A DNA stretch of 64,000 bases from assembly GCA_029834535.1 (NCBI GenBank), contig JAQMWT010000370.1:1-64000 (forward strand). The letters are read 5' to 3'. This document shows, one piece after another, positions 38,672 through 49,221 of the stretch. The stretch is from Chrysophaeum taylorii. Its lineage: Eukaryota > Sar > Pelagophyceae > Pelagomonadales > Pelagomonadaceae. The translations under genes were made by a program, and so were the position numbers. Position 1 is the stretch's first letter; each line of letters begins with the position of its first letter. The notes beneath the pieces were generated by a model. The model did no database searches. It worked only from the letters and a program-made list of their open reading frames with translations, and was not told the origin of the DNA.

Positions 38672-40717
38672 TATCATCATGTAACGACGACGACCCGACG
38701 ATATTATTGAGGTTGTTCGAACGTCGTAGTAGTACTAAATACACAACGGCGCCTTTAAATGGCTGGCGCTCCTAGGGTCTGTCTATTCAAGCAAGCAAGC
38801 GTGCATATCCATTCAACCAACCGCAACATGTGGCGGCGGCGGCGGCGTTCGGGGGAGCTGGTCGTTCGTACGATCGTTCGTCATCAGGCCCTCTACGCCC
38901 GATTATAATTGCCATCACGACGAGATGAGCTAATGCCCAAGCCGTGGTTGATGACGTGGTTACAAAAAACATTCATTATCGCGCCCCTCATAGACGGGAA
39001 CGCACCCAGCGTTCGGATTTGGATGACCGGGGGGGGCCCATAACGCGAATATGGTCAACCGCCGCCGCCGGATGTAGTACTTCATTTTTTCTCGCTGCTA
39101 CGAAGAAGGAGCTGGCTGGCACCTTGGCAAAGAAGAATCCGCCGAACCAGCATCGTAATCTTAAGTCCACGGTCGTGCTTCCGCCACCAACTCGCGATCG
39201 CATCGTCGGATTTTGGCGTCACGTGTCATACATAATATTATGTGTTCCTGTGTATCTTCCGAAGTTTCCAGATACGCGACTCGCGAGGCCTAATAATAAT
39301 AATATGCAACTATTCATTCGCCTGTGCGGCCCCAGTTTTCTGACATTGCACCGTGTATGATAACACTCCCGCACGTATCATGGAAACGCCACCGTCGGAC
39401 GCGCACATCTATGTAACTCAAGTTGGAGAAAGCGGCTCTAGCTCAAAAACCGACGCAACAACAAACCGTAATGGTTCGCAGCCGCAACAAAAAAGACGCT
39501 GGCACCTCTAGTTATTATTTTGAACAAGCAAGCAAGCGCGCAACGATGCCGCAGCGTTCACGACAGACAGCATCCGCGCGTCGCTTGGTCCTCCTCGTCG
39601 TATTGTTTCGGGAGATAATGGATTGTCTCGAGAGCGGTATTTTTGTCCAAGAATAGGACGCCTCGTGGGAAAAGGCGACCGGCTGCCTGCTCGAAACTAC
39701 ATGGTCGACCTTGTTTTGCAGCGGACATTTATTAATTCGTGATGATGATGATGATGATGATGATGAACTTGGGGGAGCTGTGGCGCCGCCAAACGACGAT
39801 GAATCAGTCGTTTCATTCAGCTGCTGGATGGGCGTTTCTGCGGAGATAAGGCGGAGGTCTCGTCAGAACACGATCCTGTAACATTGTCCGCAACATCCTA
39901 CGGGCGGTGGGTGCCGTTTTTTCCGCAGATGAGGTGGACAGTGCTTGAATTCGGTCGCGCGTTCCGACCGAAGATGGCACGGAAGGAAGAAGCGCTCGTC
40001 GTGGAAACATAAGCTCTCTCACTTCATTCGTTTCGTCATCAATTCTTCTTTTTTTGACGCGCGGATTCATACTACTATCGCAAGTGCTATCGAAGGTGGG
40101 CGGCGTTCCGCCGTTTAGGTGATTTAACTCGCGCGCCATATCATATTTTCCATTGGCAAGTGCAGAGATGATGATGCTGCGTTTCCTTTTTTCTGAGTTC
40201 CCGACACACAACCCGTATGGCCACCCGTTACTTTTAGAAGCAGACTCGACCTTAAAACTCCGAGGTGGAGTTTCGAAACGCCGTCTGCAGACATCTGGAC
40301 CTGTACGAAAAACTATGGATGCGCCTTCGTATCGACCGGGACGTGATGCGAATCCGTAGACAGCAAAAACGGCTCTTACTGCTCGTACACCATCGAGAAT
40401 CAGTATAAGCACAAGGTGGCGCCGGATCTTCGTGCGATCCGTCGTCCTCTCGAAGGGCACACACAGTCTCTCCCGTCGCGTAGTGTTCCCAGAGCCGCCC
40501 ATACGGAGGCAACCTGGCGATTGGGCGCTTTGCTGCATCCCTCGTCGCCAAAGCCAGGATGCTGGCCTCGAGTCAAAGAAGGCGCGACCCGCCAGAACGA
40601 CGCCGTGACAGCGGCCTGCCCTGCCCAAGAAGAGGTTCCAGCGCAATGTTGTTGTTCCTTAGCCCCCCAGAAGAAGAAGATGAGGACAAGTTTCAGCAAC
40701 GGACGACGACAGACGTG
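38672..40717. other. Intergenic stretch, no supported gene
   Basis: About 2 kb. Frames here are short or overlap in several phases. A 277-residue minus-strand frame (39813-40646) has no motif and is not called. Simple repeats include a GATGAT run near 39740-39766. Confidence 0.5.
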
Positions 40718-41854
40718 ATGTTTTGGGGTCTGTTGGCGCTTTTTGTTGTTGGTGCGTCGGGGGTTCGCGTCGCGTATCTCGTGCTCGCGCACGACGAGGC
40801 GACGCTCCGCGCCGCCGCCCGGCTCGTGGACGTGCTGTACGACGAGGATGACACGTTTTTGGTACACATCGATTCGAAGTACGCGTCGCCCAAAGTCGAA
40901 CTACTGAGAGATGCGGTGAGATGGGCGCAACTGTTTGACGTTCAGTGGGCGCGGTGGAGCATGGTGGAGCCGACGCTGTGGGCGATGCGGGAGCTGGGGT
41001 CCGTCGAATGGGACGTGTTTATCAATTTGGCCGGAGATTCTTGGCCGGTTCTCGAACCCGTCAGCCTTAAACGTAAACTCGAGGACGTGAAACATTTGAA
41101 TTTCGTGACGTCGGGGCCCTCGTGTCCGACGGGGCTCCGCCCCACGGCTCGATCCGAGTTTGGGGACGGCTGGCACAAGAAACAAGCGTATCCTCATCCT
41201 ATGATAGGGGCGGTGCCGTCGCTCGAAGCTTATTACGGGTCTCAATGGATGATATTGAGTCGGCAGTTTGTGGAATTTGTGGTCGACGAGCTCAAGAACC
41301 CAGGGAGTCCCGCCGCGCTCTTGCGGAACTGGTTTGTCCACGGTTGGATGGACGTCCCCGACGTCGGCCGGGTTAAGCCTCACATTCCCGACGAAACTTT
41401 TTTTCCGTCCTTGTTAGCTTACCACAAATTTCCGTTGCCGTCCCCCGCGATGGTCATCGACGGAAAGGTAACGACGGCGACTTTTTACATCCGCATGGAC
41501 GAGCACTACCCGTGGTCCTCGGGAAAGCAGCGATATCTCGCGCCCGCCCTCGATCGCCGAGAACGGCCCTGGGGGCCCTACTACCTCGGAGCCTACGATT
41601 TGGCCGACATCCGGGCATCGGGTGCATTTTTTGTTCGAAAAACCTCCCCCCTCGTCGACCCCGCGCTCTTCCAGATTCTCCCCGTCGACGACCACGCGCG
41701 GATTCCTGCCTTGGCCTGGCCATCCCACCACCTCACCCTCTCGGACCCCCTGCCGGTGCTGCCCACCCTCGCCAACGGCTGCGTCCAGGTCGCCGAGTCG
41801 GTCCACTGTCCCCCCTCCCACACCCTCCGCCCCGATGCTGCCGAGCTCCGGTGA
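40718..41854 (+). CDS. GT14-type glycosyltransferase (core-2/I-branching family)
   Basis: A type II Golgi-type enzyme that adds N-acetylglucosamine or xylose to acceptor sugars. Starting at 40718 gives a hydrophobic anchor (MFWGLLALFVVGASG) followed at once by the family opening VRVAYLVLAHDEA and FLVHIDSKY. Later blocks are FINLAGDSWPVLEP (family LSGxDxPL region), the acceptor region YGSQWMILSRQFVEFVVD and PDETFFPSLL, the PDE-fF motif. The frame continues upstream to 40559, but those residues are Arg/Pro-rich and look untranslated. About 378 residues, no intron. TTD14-like gene starts 36 bases after the stop. Confidence 0.85.
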   Translation: MFWGLLALFVVGASGVRVAYLVLAHDEATLRAAARLVDVLYDEDDTFLVHIDSKYASPKVELLRDAVRWAQLFDVQWARWSMVEPTLWAMRELGSVEWDVFINLAGDSWPVLEPVSLKRKLEDVKHLNFVTSGPSCPTGLRPTARSEFGDGWHKKQAYPHPMIGAVPSLEAYYGSQWMILSRQFVEFVVDELKNPGSPAALLRNWFVHGWMDVPDVGRVKPHIPDETFFPSLLAYHKFPLPSPAMVIDGKVTTATFYIRMDEHYPWSSGKQRYLAPALDRRERPWGPYYLGAYDLADIRASGAFFVRKTSPLVDPALFQILPVDDHARIPALAWPSHHLTLSDPLPVLPTLANGCVQVAESVHCPPSHTLRPDAAELR

Positions 41855-41890
41855 CCCGGCATCCTTACTACTACTACTACTACTACTGCA

Positions 41891-43237
41891 ATGAGATTTC
41901 GATTTCGCTTTCACGACTTTTACCATCATCATCGACCAGCGTCTTGGTCGTCCCGAGCTGTGATACCCGCTGCAGCCGCGTCTGTCGCGGCGACCTACGC
42001 GAAGATGGAAGAAAAGCACCCGACCACCACCGCCTGGACCGTGACCCCCGCCTCCCTTGGCCCGCCGCGCGTCCACCGCATCGTCATAACCGGGGGTCCG
42101 TGCGCAGGGAAGACGACGGCGATGGCCAAGCTCCAGCTGCGGCTCACGGACATGGGGTTCGCGGTCTACGTTGTCCCCGAGCTCGCAACCCTGACGATCA
42201 CGGGAGGCGCGTCCCCCGGCACGTATTCCCGGGCGGAATTCGTCGCTTGGGAGACCGCGCTGCTCCGGGGCCAGATGGACCTGGAAGATCGTTTCGCCGA
42301 GATCGCTAATCACTGCTCCGCCGACAAGCACAGCGTGCTGCTGTGCGACCGCGGGACGATGGACGTCCTCGCGTACGTGGGCCAAGATGCATTCCTCGAA
42401 ATTCTCGAAGAGAACGCGTGGACCGTACCCCAGCTCAGAGACAAGAGATACAATGCGGTCATACATCTCGTAACTGCGGCGATCGGCGCCGAAGACTTTT
42501 ACACGCTCGAGAACAACAAGGCACGGATGGAAACTCCCGACGAAGCGAGGAGCCTCGACGGCAGATTGTCGCGCGCCTGGATCGGTCATAACTCGCTCCG
42601 TATCATCGAGAATTCTGGCAGTTTCGAGGAGAAAATGGTGCGGGTGCAGCAAGCCGTGTGCGAGTCTTTGGGCGTCCCGGGGCCCCGCGCTACGCCGAGA
42701 TGGTGGATCGTCGAGATCGACTTTGGAAATTGGCCCGATTCTCTCGAGTACGCCGAGTGGCAGTTAGAGCACGTCTTCTTAAAAAAAACGAACGGCAACG
42801 AGTCGAGGGTGACTAAAAAATCACAACCCCAGTCCACGACATACCACCTGCGCGTCGCGGGCGCGGTCGTCAACGGCGAGCAGTCCATATCCGAGCGAGT
42901 CCTCTCCTTCCGCGAATACAAGGCGCTCCTCGTCCAGGCCGACCTCGAGAGGTCGCCCATCCGCAAGACTCGCCGCGCCTTCATCTGGCACAACGAGTAC
43001 TACCTCATCGACTCCTTCCAATCCCCGCCCCAGACCGCCGGCGTCACCACCCTCTTCATCGAGGCTCCCATATCCGAGTCCACCAAACGCGAACTCCCCC
43101 CCTTCGTCAATCTCAAAGAGGACGTCACGCAGCGCAAGTGGTTCACCACCCTCGCCCACGACTCCTGGAAACGGACCATGGCGATGGCCGACGAAATCTC
43201 CAGCACCAAACCCCCGCCGTCTCCAAAGCGTCCGTAG
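41891..43237 (+). CDS. TTD14-like P-loop protein (AAA_28 domain plus CYTH-like tail)
   Basis: A 448-residue protein with a P-loop, VHRIVITGGPCAGKTTAMAK, near residue 65, VLLCDRGTMD (Walker B-like) and LVTAAIGAEDFYTLENNKAR, all typical of the AAA_28/NadR-like kinase domain of Drosophila TTD14 and its relatives. The C-terminal half (STTYHLRVAGAVVNGEQSIS, FREYKALLVQADLER, IWHNEYYLIDSFQ) resembles the CYTH-like fold found in the same proteins. In flies TTD14 binds GTP and phosphatidic acid and affects TRPL movement; the role in algae is unknown. An alternative start is Met-39 (about 42005). A GAAC microsatellite begins at the stop codon. Confidence 0.75.
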   Translation: MRFRFRFHDFYHHHRPASWSSRAVIPAAAASVAATYAKMEEKHPTTTAWTVTPASLGPPRVHRIVITGGPCAGKTTAMAKLQLRLTDMGFAVYVVPELATLTITGGASPGTYSRAEFVAWETALLRGQMDLEDRFAEIANHCSADKHSVLLCDRGTMDVLAYVGQDAFLEILEENAWTVPQLRDKRYNAVIHLVTAAIGAEDFYTLENNKARMETPDEARSLDGRLSRAWIGHNSLRIIENSGSFEEKMVRVQQAVCESLGVPGPRATPRWWIVEIDFGNWPDSLEYAEWQLEHVFLKKTNGNESRVTKKSQPQSTTYHLRVAGAVVNGEQSISERVLSFREYKALLVQADLERSPIRKTRRAFIWHNEYYLIDSFQSPPQTAGVTTLFIEAPISESTKRELPPFVNLKEDVTQRKWFTTLAHDSWKRTMAMADEISSTKPPPSPKRP

Positions 43238-43319
43238 AACGAACGAACGAACGAACGAACGAACGAACGAACGAACGAACGAACGAACGAACGAACGAAC
43301 GAACGAACGAACGAACAAA
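43237..43319 (+). repeat. GAAC tetranucleotide microsatellite
   Basis: About twenty perfect GAAC units start within the TTD14-like stop region (TAGAACGAAC) and end at AACAAACGCCC. Confidence 0.95.
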
Positions 43320-43386
43320 CGCCCGCTCCCTCCCTCCCTCCAAGTTATTATTATTACTATATTTGTGTCGCGCCGCTATTGTAGTA

Positions 43387-43443
43387 GGGGAGCATGAAGG
43401 ATGTGGGTGGGTTTGTGGGGTATGAGGGATGTGCCTGACGGGC
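43387..43443 (-). repeat. Dispersed 57-bp repeat, copy B
   Basis: Reverse-complement match, with about three differences, to 32463-32519 inside the insert of Helitron copy 4. Confidence 0.8.
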
Positions 43444-43553
43444 GGTAGTAAGGGCCTTCTTTCTCGTCGCAATGGCCGCCGTTTTTTTCTTGATGCACCA
43501 CTCCGAACCAAAAAAAAGGAATGGAGTCTGCCTGCCTCTGACTCTCCTTCGAC

Positions 43554-43628
43554 TCACCTCAAGACGCAGAGATCTTCCTGGCCAGTGACTCGTTCACCTC
43601 AAGACGCAGAGATCTTCCTGGCCAGTGA
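43554..43628 (+). repeat. 35-bp tandem duplication
   Basis: TCACCTCAAGACGCAGAGAT with its following 15 bases occurs at 43554-43588 and identically at 43594-43628, separated by CTCGT. GAATGAATGA follows near 43642. Confidence 0.95.
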
Positions 43629-43752
43629 TCATGTCGCCACTTGAATGAATGAATGAATGAATTAATTAAAAGCGTCGAAGTCGTCACTCTTCTCCGGCCC
43701 CGAGAAGAATCGGTCTGTGAGAACTAATTAATAATTCCCAATTGCCTGAGAA

Positions 43753-44589
43753 ATGGAAAGGGCGCGGCAGGAGACGCGGTCGCGGTCGCGCGATCGGCTG
43801 AGCGAATGGCGCGACAGCAGCGAGTGGCGCGATTCCCTGAACCAGTTCTACTCGTCGCTCGACGGTCGACCGCAGTCGATCGACGAGCTGCTGGCGGAGA
43901 GCGGGTTGTTCTTCGACGCGGACAAGATCGAAGACCGTTGGTGGTCTCGGGGACTCGATCGGCTGAGCGAGCTGTCGATCAACACGCCGCCCCAGGCGTC
44001 GAGCGACTACTTGCTCGCGCTGAGCTCGTCGGCGCCGACGGAGGAGAGGCCGAGATACAAAAGCGACGATATCTACGAAGATATGCTCCGGTTGCTCGAG
44101 GAAGATCCTCCCAAGCCGCGGAAGAAGCGCGAGAAGAAGAAGCCGCCGCCGCCGCCGCAGACGTCGAGCACCACCAACTCGTCGGTGCCGCGACCGATCG
44201 CCCCGCGGCCTCCGGTAAACAGGTCGACCCTATTGGAACGCGTCGAGAAGCTCGAGCTCGAAGAAGGACGCGCCGCGCACGCGAAGCGCGTTATTGCGGC
44301 CGCTGACGACTACATTCTCAATCACTTCGAGGACGCGGTGCTGGAGCTCGAGGGCGGCCGTACCGAGGAAGACTCGAAGCTCGCGTTGTTGTTGGAGATT
44401 TTCACGAGCCTCGACGTTTTCCTCGCGCCGATCCACGCGATCGAACAGGACATCAAGGACAAGAAGCAGCGGGCTGTTGATAACTGTGGGGATCGCCAGC
44501 ACGCGATCGACCTCATGCGCGACGTCAAGGCCCTCGAGCACAAATTGTCCCACCTCAAAAGCGACCTCGCGAAGCACGTCGGCCTCTAA
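43753..44589 (+). CDS. Coiled-coil protein, unknown family (278 aa)
   Basis: The Arg/Ser-rich N-terminus contains a short repeat (LSEWRDSSEWRDSLNQFYSS). A Pro/Lys linker (KPRKKREKKKPPPPP) precedes a helical C-terminal half: LLERVEKLELEEGRAAHAKR, LLLEIFTSLDVFLAPIHAIE and LMRDVKALEHKLSHLKSDLA. The heptad-like spacing suggests a coiled coil. No catalytic motif is visible. It ends 66 bases from the 3' end of the helicase-glycosylase gene on the other strand. Confidence 0.65.
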   Translation: MERARQETRSRSRDRLSEWRDSSEWRDSLNQFYSSLDGRPQSIDELLAESGLFFDADKIEDRWWSRGLDRLSELSINTPPQASSDYLLALSSSAPTEERPRYKSDDIYEDMLRLLEEDPPKPRKKREKKKPPPPPQTSSTTNSSVPRPIAPRPPVNRSTLLERVEKLELEEGRAAHAKRVIAAADDYILNHFEDAVLELEGGRTEEDSKLALLLEIFTSLDVFLAPIHAIEQDIKDKKQRAVDNCGDRQHAIDLMRDVKALEHKLSHLKSDLAKHVGL

Positions 44590-44655
44590 CCAACCAAAGG
44601 GGGGGGGGCGTTCCGCTCCGTTCCGTTCCGTTCCGTTCGGTTTCGATTTATTTAT

Positions 44656-47600
44656 TTATATCCAATTACAGGCGGCCGTCTCGACGGCGTGCCACATGTA
44701 CCAGGAGCCGATGGTGCGGTAGGGTCGCCACGCCTGGGCGATTTCTTCCATCTGGCCGCGGGTGGGGAGGTCGTTCACCAAAGTCGCCGTCTGCTGCTGC
44801 TGCTGCTTCCGGCGGAGGAGAGTAGCGTGGTAGAGTTTTTTGAAGGCTTTTTGGACGGCGAGATCGCCAACGGGGAGGACGTCGGGTCTCCCGAGGCCAA
44901 ACATCAAAAACATGTGGCTCGACCACTCCCCGATTCCCCTCACTTGGGTGAGCGTCTTGACCACCGCGTCGTCGTCGAGAGACTGGAACAGACCCTCGGA
45001 GAGCGTTCCGTTGTCGAAGAGTTCGGCGATATTTCTGACGTATTCCGCTTTGGTCTTCGAGAGGCCGACGGTGCCGCCGACCTTTGGAGACAGCAAAACC
45101 GTCTCGTCGACGGCGAGGAGCGATTTTGGCGAAAACGAATCGCCACCGCCGCCACACGCGGCTTCGAGCCTCTCGAAAATCCTGCGCGCCACCGTCGTGC
45201 TGAGCTGTTGGTAAACGATAGATCTGGTCAAAGACCTCCAGGGATCTGCCGGGAGTTTCTCGAGCATGGCCGTCGGCGGTCCAACTTGCGCGATGAGCGA
45301 GGCGAGGCGGGCGTCCGCTCTGCGCAGGTGCTCGAGGGCAAGCGGCATCGTCGCGGTCGCCAGCGGTTCTGGAACGGGGTTCGCGGACGCGAACACCCTG
45401 AAGACTTTTAATTTCTTTGCCCTAGAAGAAGAAGAAGAAGAAGAAGAAGAAGAAGAAGGACGACGACGACGACGACCAAGGGGGGTCACTACCACGTCCT
45501 CGTCCTGTTGTTGTTCCCTGAGCTGGGCTTCGATGACCCGGTCCTGGAAGGTGCGGGCCAGGGGGTCCAGGTAGTGCCTGAAGAAGGAGCCGCACAACCG
45601 AATATTCTCGGCCTCGGCCACTTCGATCGTATTGGCAGCCGCGATAACGTAGAGATCGAGATCGTCGCGACGTTGGCCCGGCCTGTCGACGCGACCCTTC
45701 ATCTGCTCCAGAACGTCGCCCGGCTGCGGCCGGCAGACGATCGCGTCGTAGGTCTGGAGGTTGAGCCCGCGCGCGCCCTCGGAGACTGTGAACACCGCCG
45801 CCGCCGCTGCTGCGTCAATAACTTTTGACAATTTTTCGAGCTCGGAGGTCGTGTTCGCGAAGACGAGGGGTCGACGACCCACCTTCCGGAGCTCGGCGAC
45901 GCGCGAAACGACGGCGTCTATCAGAATTTTAGGTTCGTAATTGTCGCGGAGAAATTTCTTCGAGGCAACGTAGAGCTCGCGGGGCGAGCTGCGGCCCGCG
46001 GCGACGCGCTTCCGGTACTCCGCTCCGAGGGTCGGCGGGAGCTCGATCTCGTCGAGGTGGAGATGCCATCGACGACCGGCTTCCGGCACGAAACAGACCA
46101 AATGTTCGCGGAGGAGCGTAGGGAGAAACCCGGGCGCGCGCGGGAGCGGCGACCGCAGCATGCGTATCATGTAGAATAACGAGGCGAACGAGGACCGAAA
46201 GAGCGTCGCCGAGAGCATCAAGACCCCGCACCGCGAGGCCACTACCGAGCGCCACGCTTCGGCGGCTTGCATCGCTGTTTCCGATTGGACGGATACGCAT
46301 TCGTCGATCACGACTAAATCCCAGCCCGGCTGGTTGACGAAGGGATGGTCGCGGTGGCGCGCCAAGGTCGTCACGACGAGCGAAGCCCCTCCGAGCGATT
46401 TCTTCTTGCCCAAAAGGGCGCCGTTCGGCCTCTGGACCACTACCTCGAACCCTTCGGCGTGAGCTTTGGCTTGGCGCGTCCACTCCTCGACGAGGGACGC
46501 GGTCGGACACAACACGAGACACCCGGTTCGACGCGAGAGCAACGAGCTGATTCGCGCGCACACCGCTAGGGCAGTCAGAGTCTTGCCGGCGCCAACGGCC
46601 GACGCGTCCGCGAATCCTCTCTTTCCTTCCTTGATTCCCGCGACCACCTTCTCCACCGCGTCTCTCTGGTGCGGCCACAGAGCCGTCGTCACCCTAGGAG
46701 TTGTTGCTTCTTTGTCTTGGTGCTGCCACGGCGCGGCGAACATGGACAGGTGTCCGCCGTCGGGCATGGCCCCGAGGTTGAGCGAAGGCCGACCGTCGTC
46801 GTCGTCATCGTCTTCTTCTTCCAGACTCGGCCGGTCGTCGTCCACGACCGTCCGTACTGGCGCGAGCCGCCGGCGCTTGACAACAACAACAGCAGCAGCA
46901 TCTTTTTTGTGCGCGTTGAGCACAGATCTGTCGTCGTAGGCGCCAAACGCGAGCACGGATAGGGTCCTGTGGAGATGGGCGAAGCATTCGGGAGCAAATT
47001 CGTAATCGACGCGGAACGCGAGTTCCCCGACGCGTTCAACCAACGGATGATAGAGCATTGCCAGAACATAATAAATCCGGAGGACTACGCCCTCCGTCAT
47101 CTGCTGGACTGCCTTTCGGGCGCGCGTTCCGTCGCGACCGCAACACGCGATTTCCACTCTTCCGTCGTCGTCGCGACATTCTAGTTTTACGAACGCGTCG
47201 CGCCACGCGCCGCGCGGCACCGGCGATGCCTCGGCGATCGCCATCCAGTCGGGGATGAAGTCCGTTTTTTCCTCTTCCAGGTCCCTCAAAACCTCGAGGC
47301 CGTTGCTCGGTTCGACGTAGAGGGCCCTTCTCAGTATCGACTCGAGACGAGGCGAAAGAGCGGCGGCGGGCGGCGAGCCGCACGGCGCCAGAAACCGCGA
47401 AGCGTCGAACGCCGGCACCGGTTCGCCGTTGATCGCGAATTCGTCCTTCCAATCCACTACCGTCACGCGGCGCCGCCACCTAAACCCGAGGGGCGGTCGC
47501 GGCACGTTATTCTCGAAATATTTAGGAAAAGAGCGGCGGAGCGCCAGCTCGATCTCCGGCGTCGCTTCTATCGTCTTTCCGTCTCTTTGCGCTACCACCG

Positions 47601-47756
47601 GCTTCGCGGGCGAGCCCGCGAGCATCACCTCGACGCCGTCCGCCGTTTCGACGCATTCCGCGAATAGACAAAGAAACGCCGTCCGCGCCTCGAGCGCAGT
47701 CGGTTCCCGGCCACCACGCTTGCTCTCCTCTCGACGACCCGCCCGCGGCTCCTCTT

Positions 47757-47793
<37 letters not shown>

Positions 47794-49221
47794 TAGGGCC
47801 GCGCGCAGCTCGGTTTGAAGCTCCCTCACCACGACCTCGAGTCGCTGCTCCTCGAGAGTCAGCCGCCTGCGCACGCTTCTTGTCTCGACGATTGCCGCGT
47901 CGTCGTCTTTCGCGGCCACGAAAGACGAGAACCGGGTGGTGTCCGCCGGCATCATCACCTCCCTAGCGTTCAGGCCCGACGAGAGCCGGTAGACGAGGTC
48001 GGCCAGAGCTCGCAACGAGTGCTGCTCTGGCATCGACGGTACCTCCGGAAGCGTAGCTTGGAGCAAAATCAAGAACGAGGGTCTCAGCGCGTGATCGTAG
48101 GCGCTCAAGTCGGCAGCGTCGTCGCCCTCGGAGTTTCCCTCTATTACCTCAACCCCCAGCGGCACCAGCGGCGGTCCCTTTTCCTCCTCCTCGAGACGAG
48201 CCAGGACGCGCTCAAAACACGGATTGTTCTTCTGCCTCAGTCTCAAAACGAGTCGCAGGCCGTCTCTGTCTGGCGCGTCGAATTCAAAATCCAACGAAGA
48301 AGGGATTTTCGATCCCCAGCCCCGCCACGGCCAGAGCGATTCGGGAGAATCTCGCGCCCACAGCCCCGCCGCGAGACGTCGGAGGGCATCGCACCGTTCG
48401 ACGGATAATCGAAACCGGCGATCCTCGGAGGCAGCGATCCACAGCGACGCTGTCGTCGCCATCGACAACTCGCCGCGCCACGGCGACGACGCGGCCAAAG
48501 CCGTCGACAAAATAACCCGCAGCGCGGCGCACGTTCCCGACTCGCCCGACGCGCTCGAGGGTTCGCGTGCCGAAACAAGCTTATCGAGCGCGTCGAGAAC
48601 CACGCGTCGCGAGCACAGCGCGGCCCCGCGGCACAGGGCCTTCCCGAGCTTTGACCCCAACGTCCGCACTTCGCACGATCTCCTCGAGAACCGAACGAGC
48701 GGGTCTCGACTCTTAAGAGGAAAAACTTTTTTCGGCGCGGCTCCCGTCTCGATGCCATCGACCCCAAGCACCACCGCCAGTCCCTCGCAGTTCTCCACGA
48801 GCCGGTACTTCAACGAGGAGTCTTCTTCTTCTTCTTCTTCGAAGAAGAAGGAGTTCCATCGCCCGAACCTCGTCTCGAGCTTTCTGATTTCCACCACCGC
48901 GGGGCTCAGGCCCCTGGCAACCGCGAGCCGTCGGACTTCGTCCCTCCCCAACCACATAGCCTCCTCCTCCTCGACGATCATTGCGTACGTCGCGCGCAGG
49001 CCCGTCTCCTCGAACAACTCTGCGGCGCTCGCGAATCGTCTCCCCACAATCTCAGGATCGCCACGCTCAACCGTCAGCGCCACGACGTCCGTGATGAGCG
49101 CCTTCGACGACCCCCCCATCGCGTGGGGTTGGACCGCGCTCTCCACGCGGACGGCCATCTCCTCCGAACAGGCCACGCCCCCGGCCGCAATGCCCACCGC
49201 GCCCACGCACCGATCCTTCAT
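44656..49221 (-). CDS. SNF2-like SF2 helicase fused to an AlkA/MAG-type 3-methyladenine DNA glycosylase
   Basis: One uninterrupted 1521-codon frame. Residues 1-830 are unfamiliar, with a poly-Thr run near 485 and an acidic stretch near 820. The helicase spans about 850-1210: LWPHQRDAVEKVVAG, Walker A VGAGKT (about 875), motif II VIDECVS (about 972), motif III LSATLF (about 1002) and the SNF2-type motif VI QMKGRVDRPGQ (about 1172). A Ser-rich linker precedes the glycosylase, about 1290-1521: RSIVYQQLSTTVARRIFERL, the helix-hairpin-helix QVRGIGEWSSHMFLMF, the catalytic Asp in VLPVGDLAVQKAF (about 1452) and WRPYRTIGSWYMW. AlkA-type enzymes excise alkylated bases. The fusion suggests remodelling-coupled base excision repair (inference). 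Confidence 0.88.

Noticed and set aside
39813-40646. A 277-codon minus-strand frame
   Set aside because: No domain, no membrane or coil pattern, and competing frames on the other strand. Left uncalled, though a lineage-specific gene cannot be excluded.
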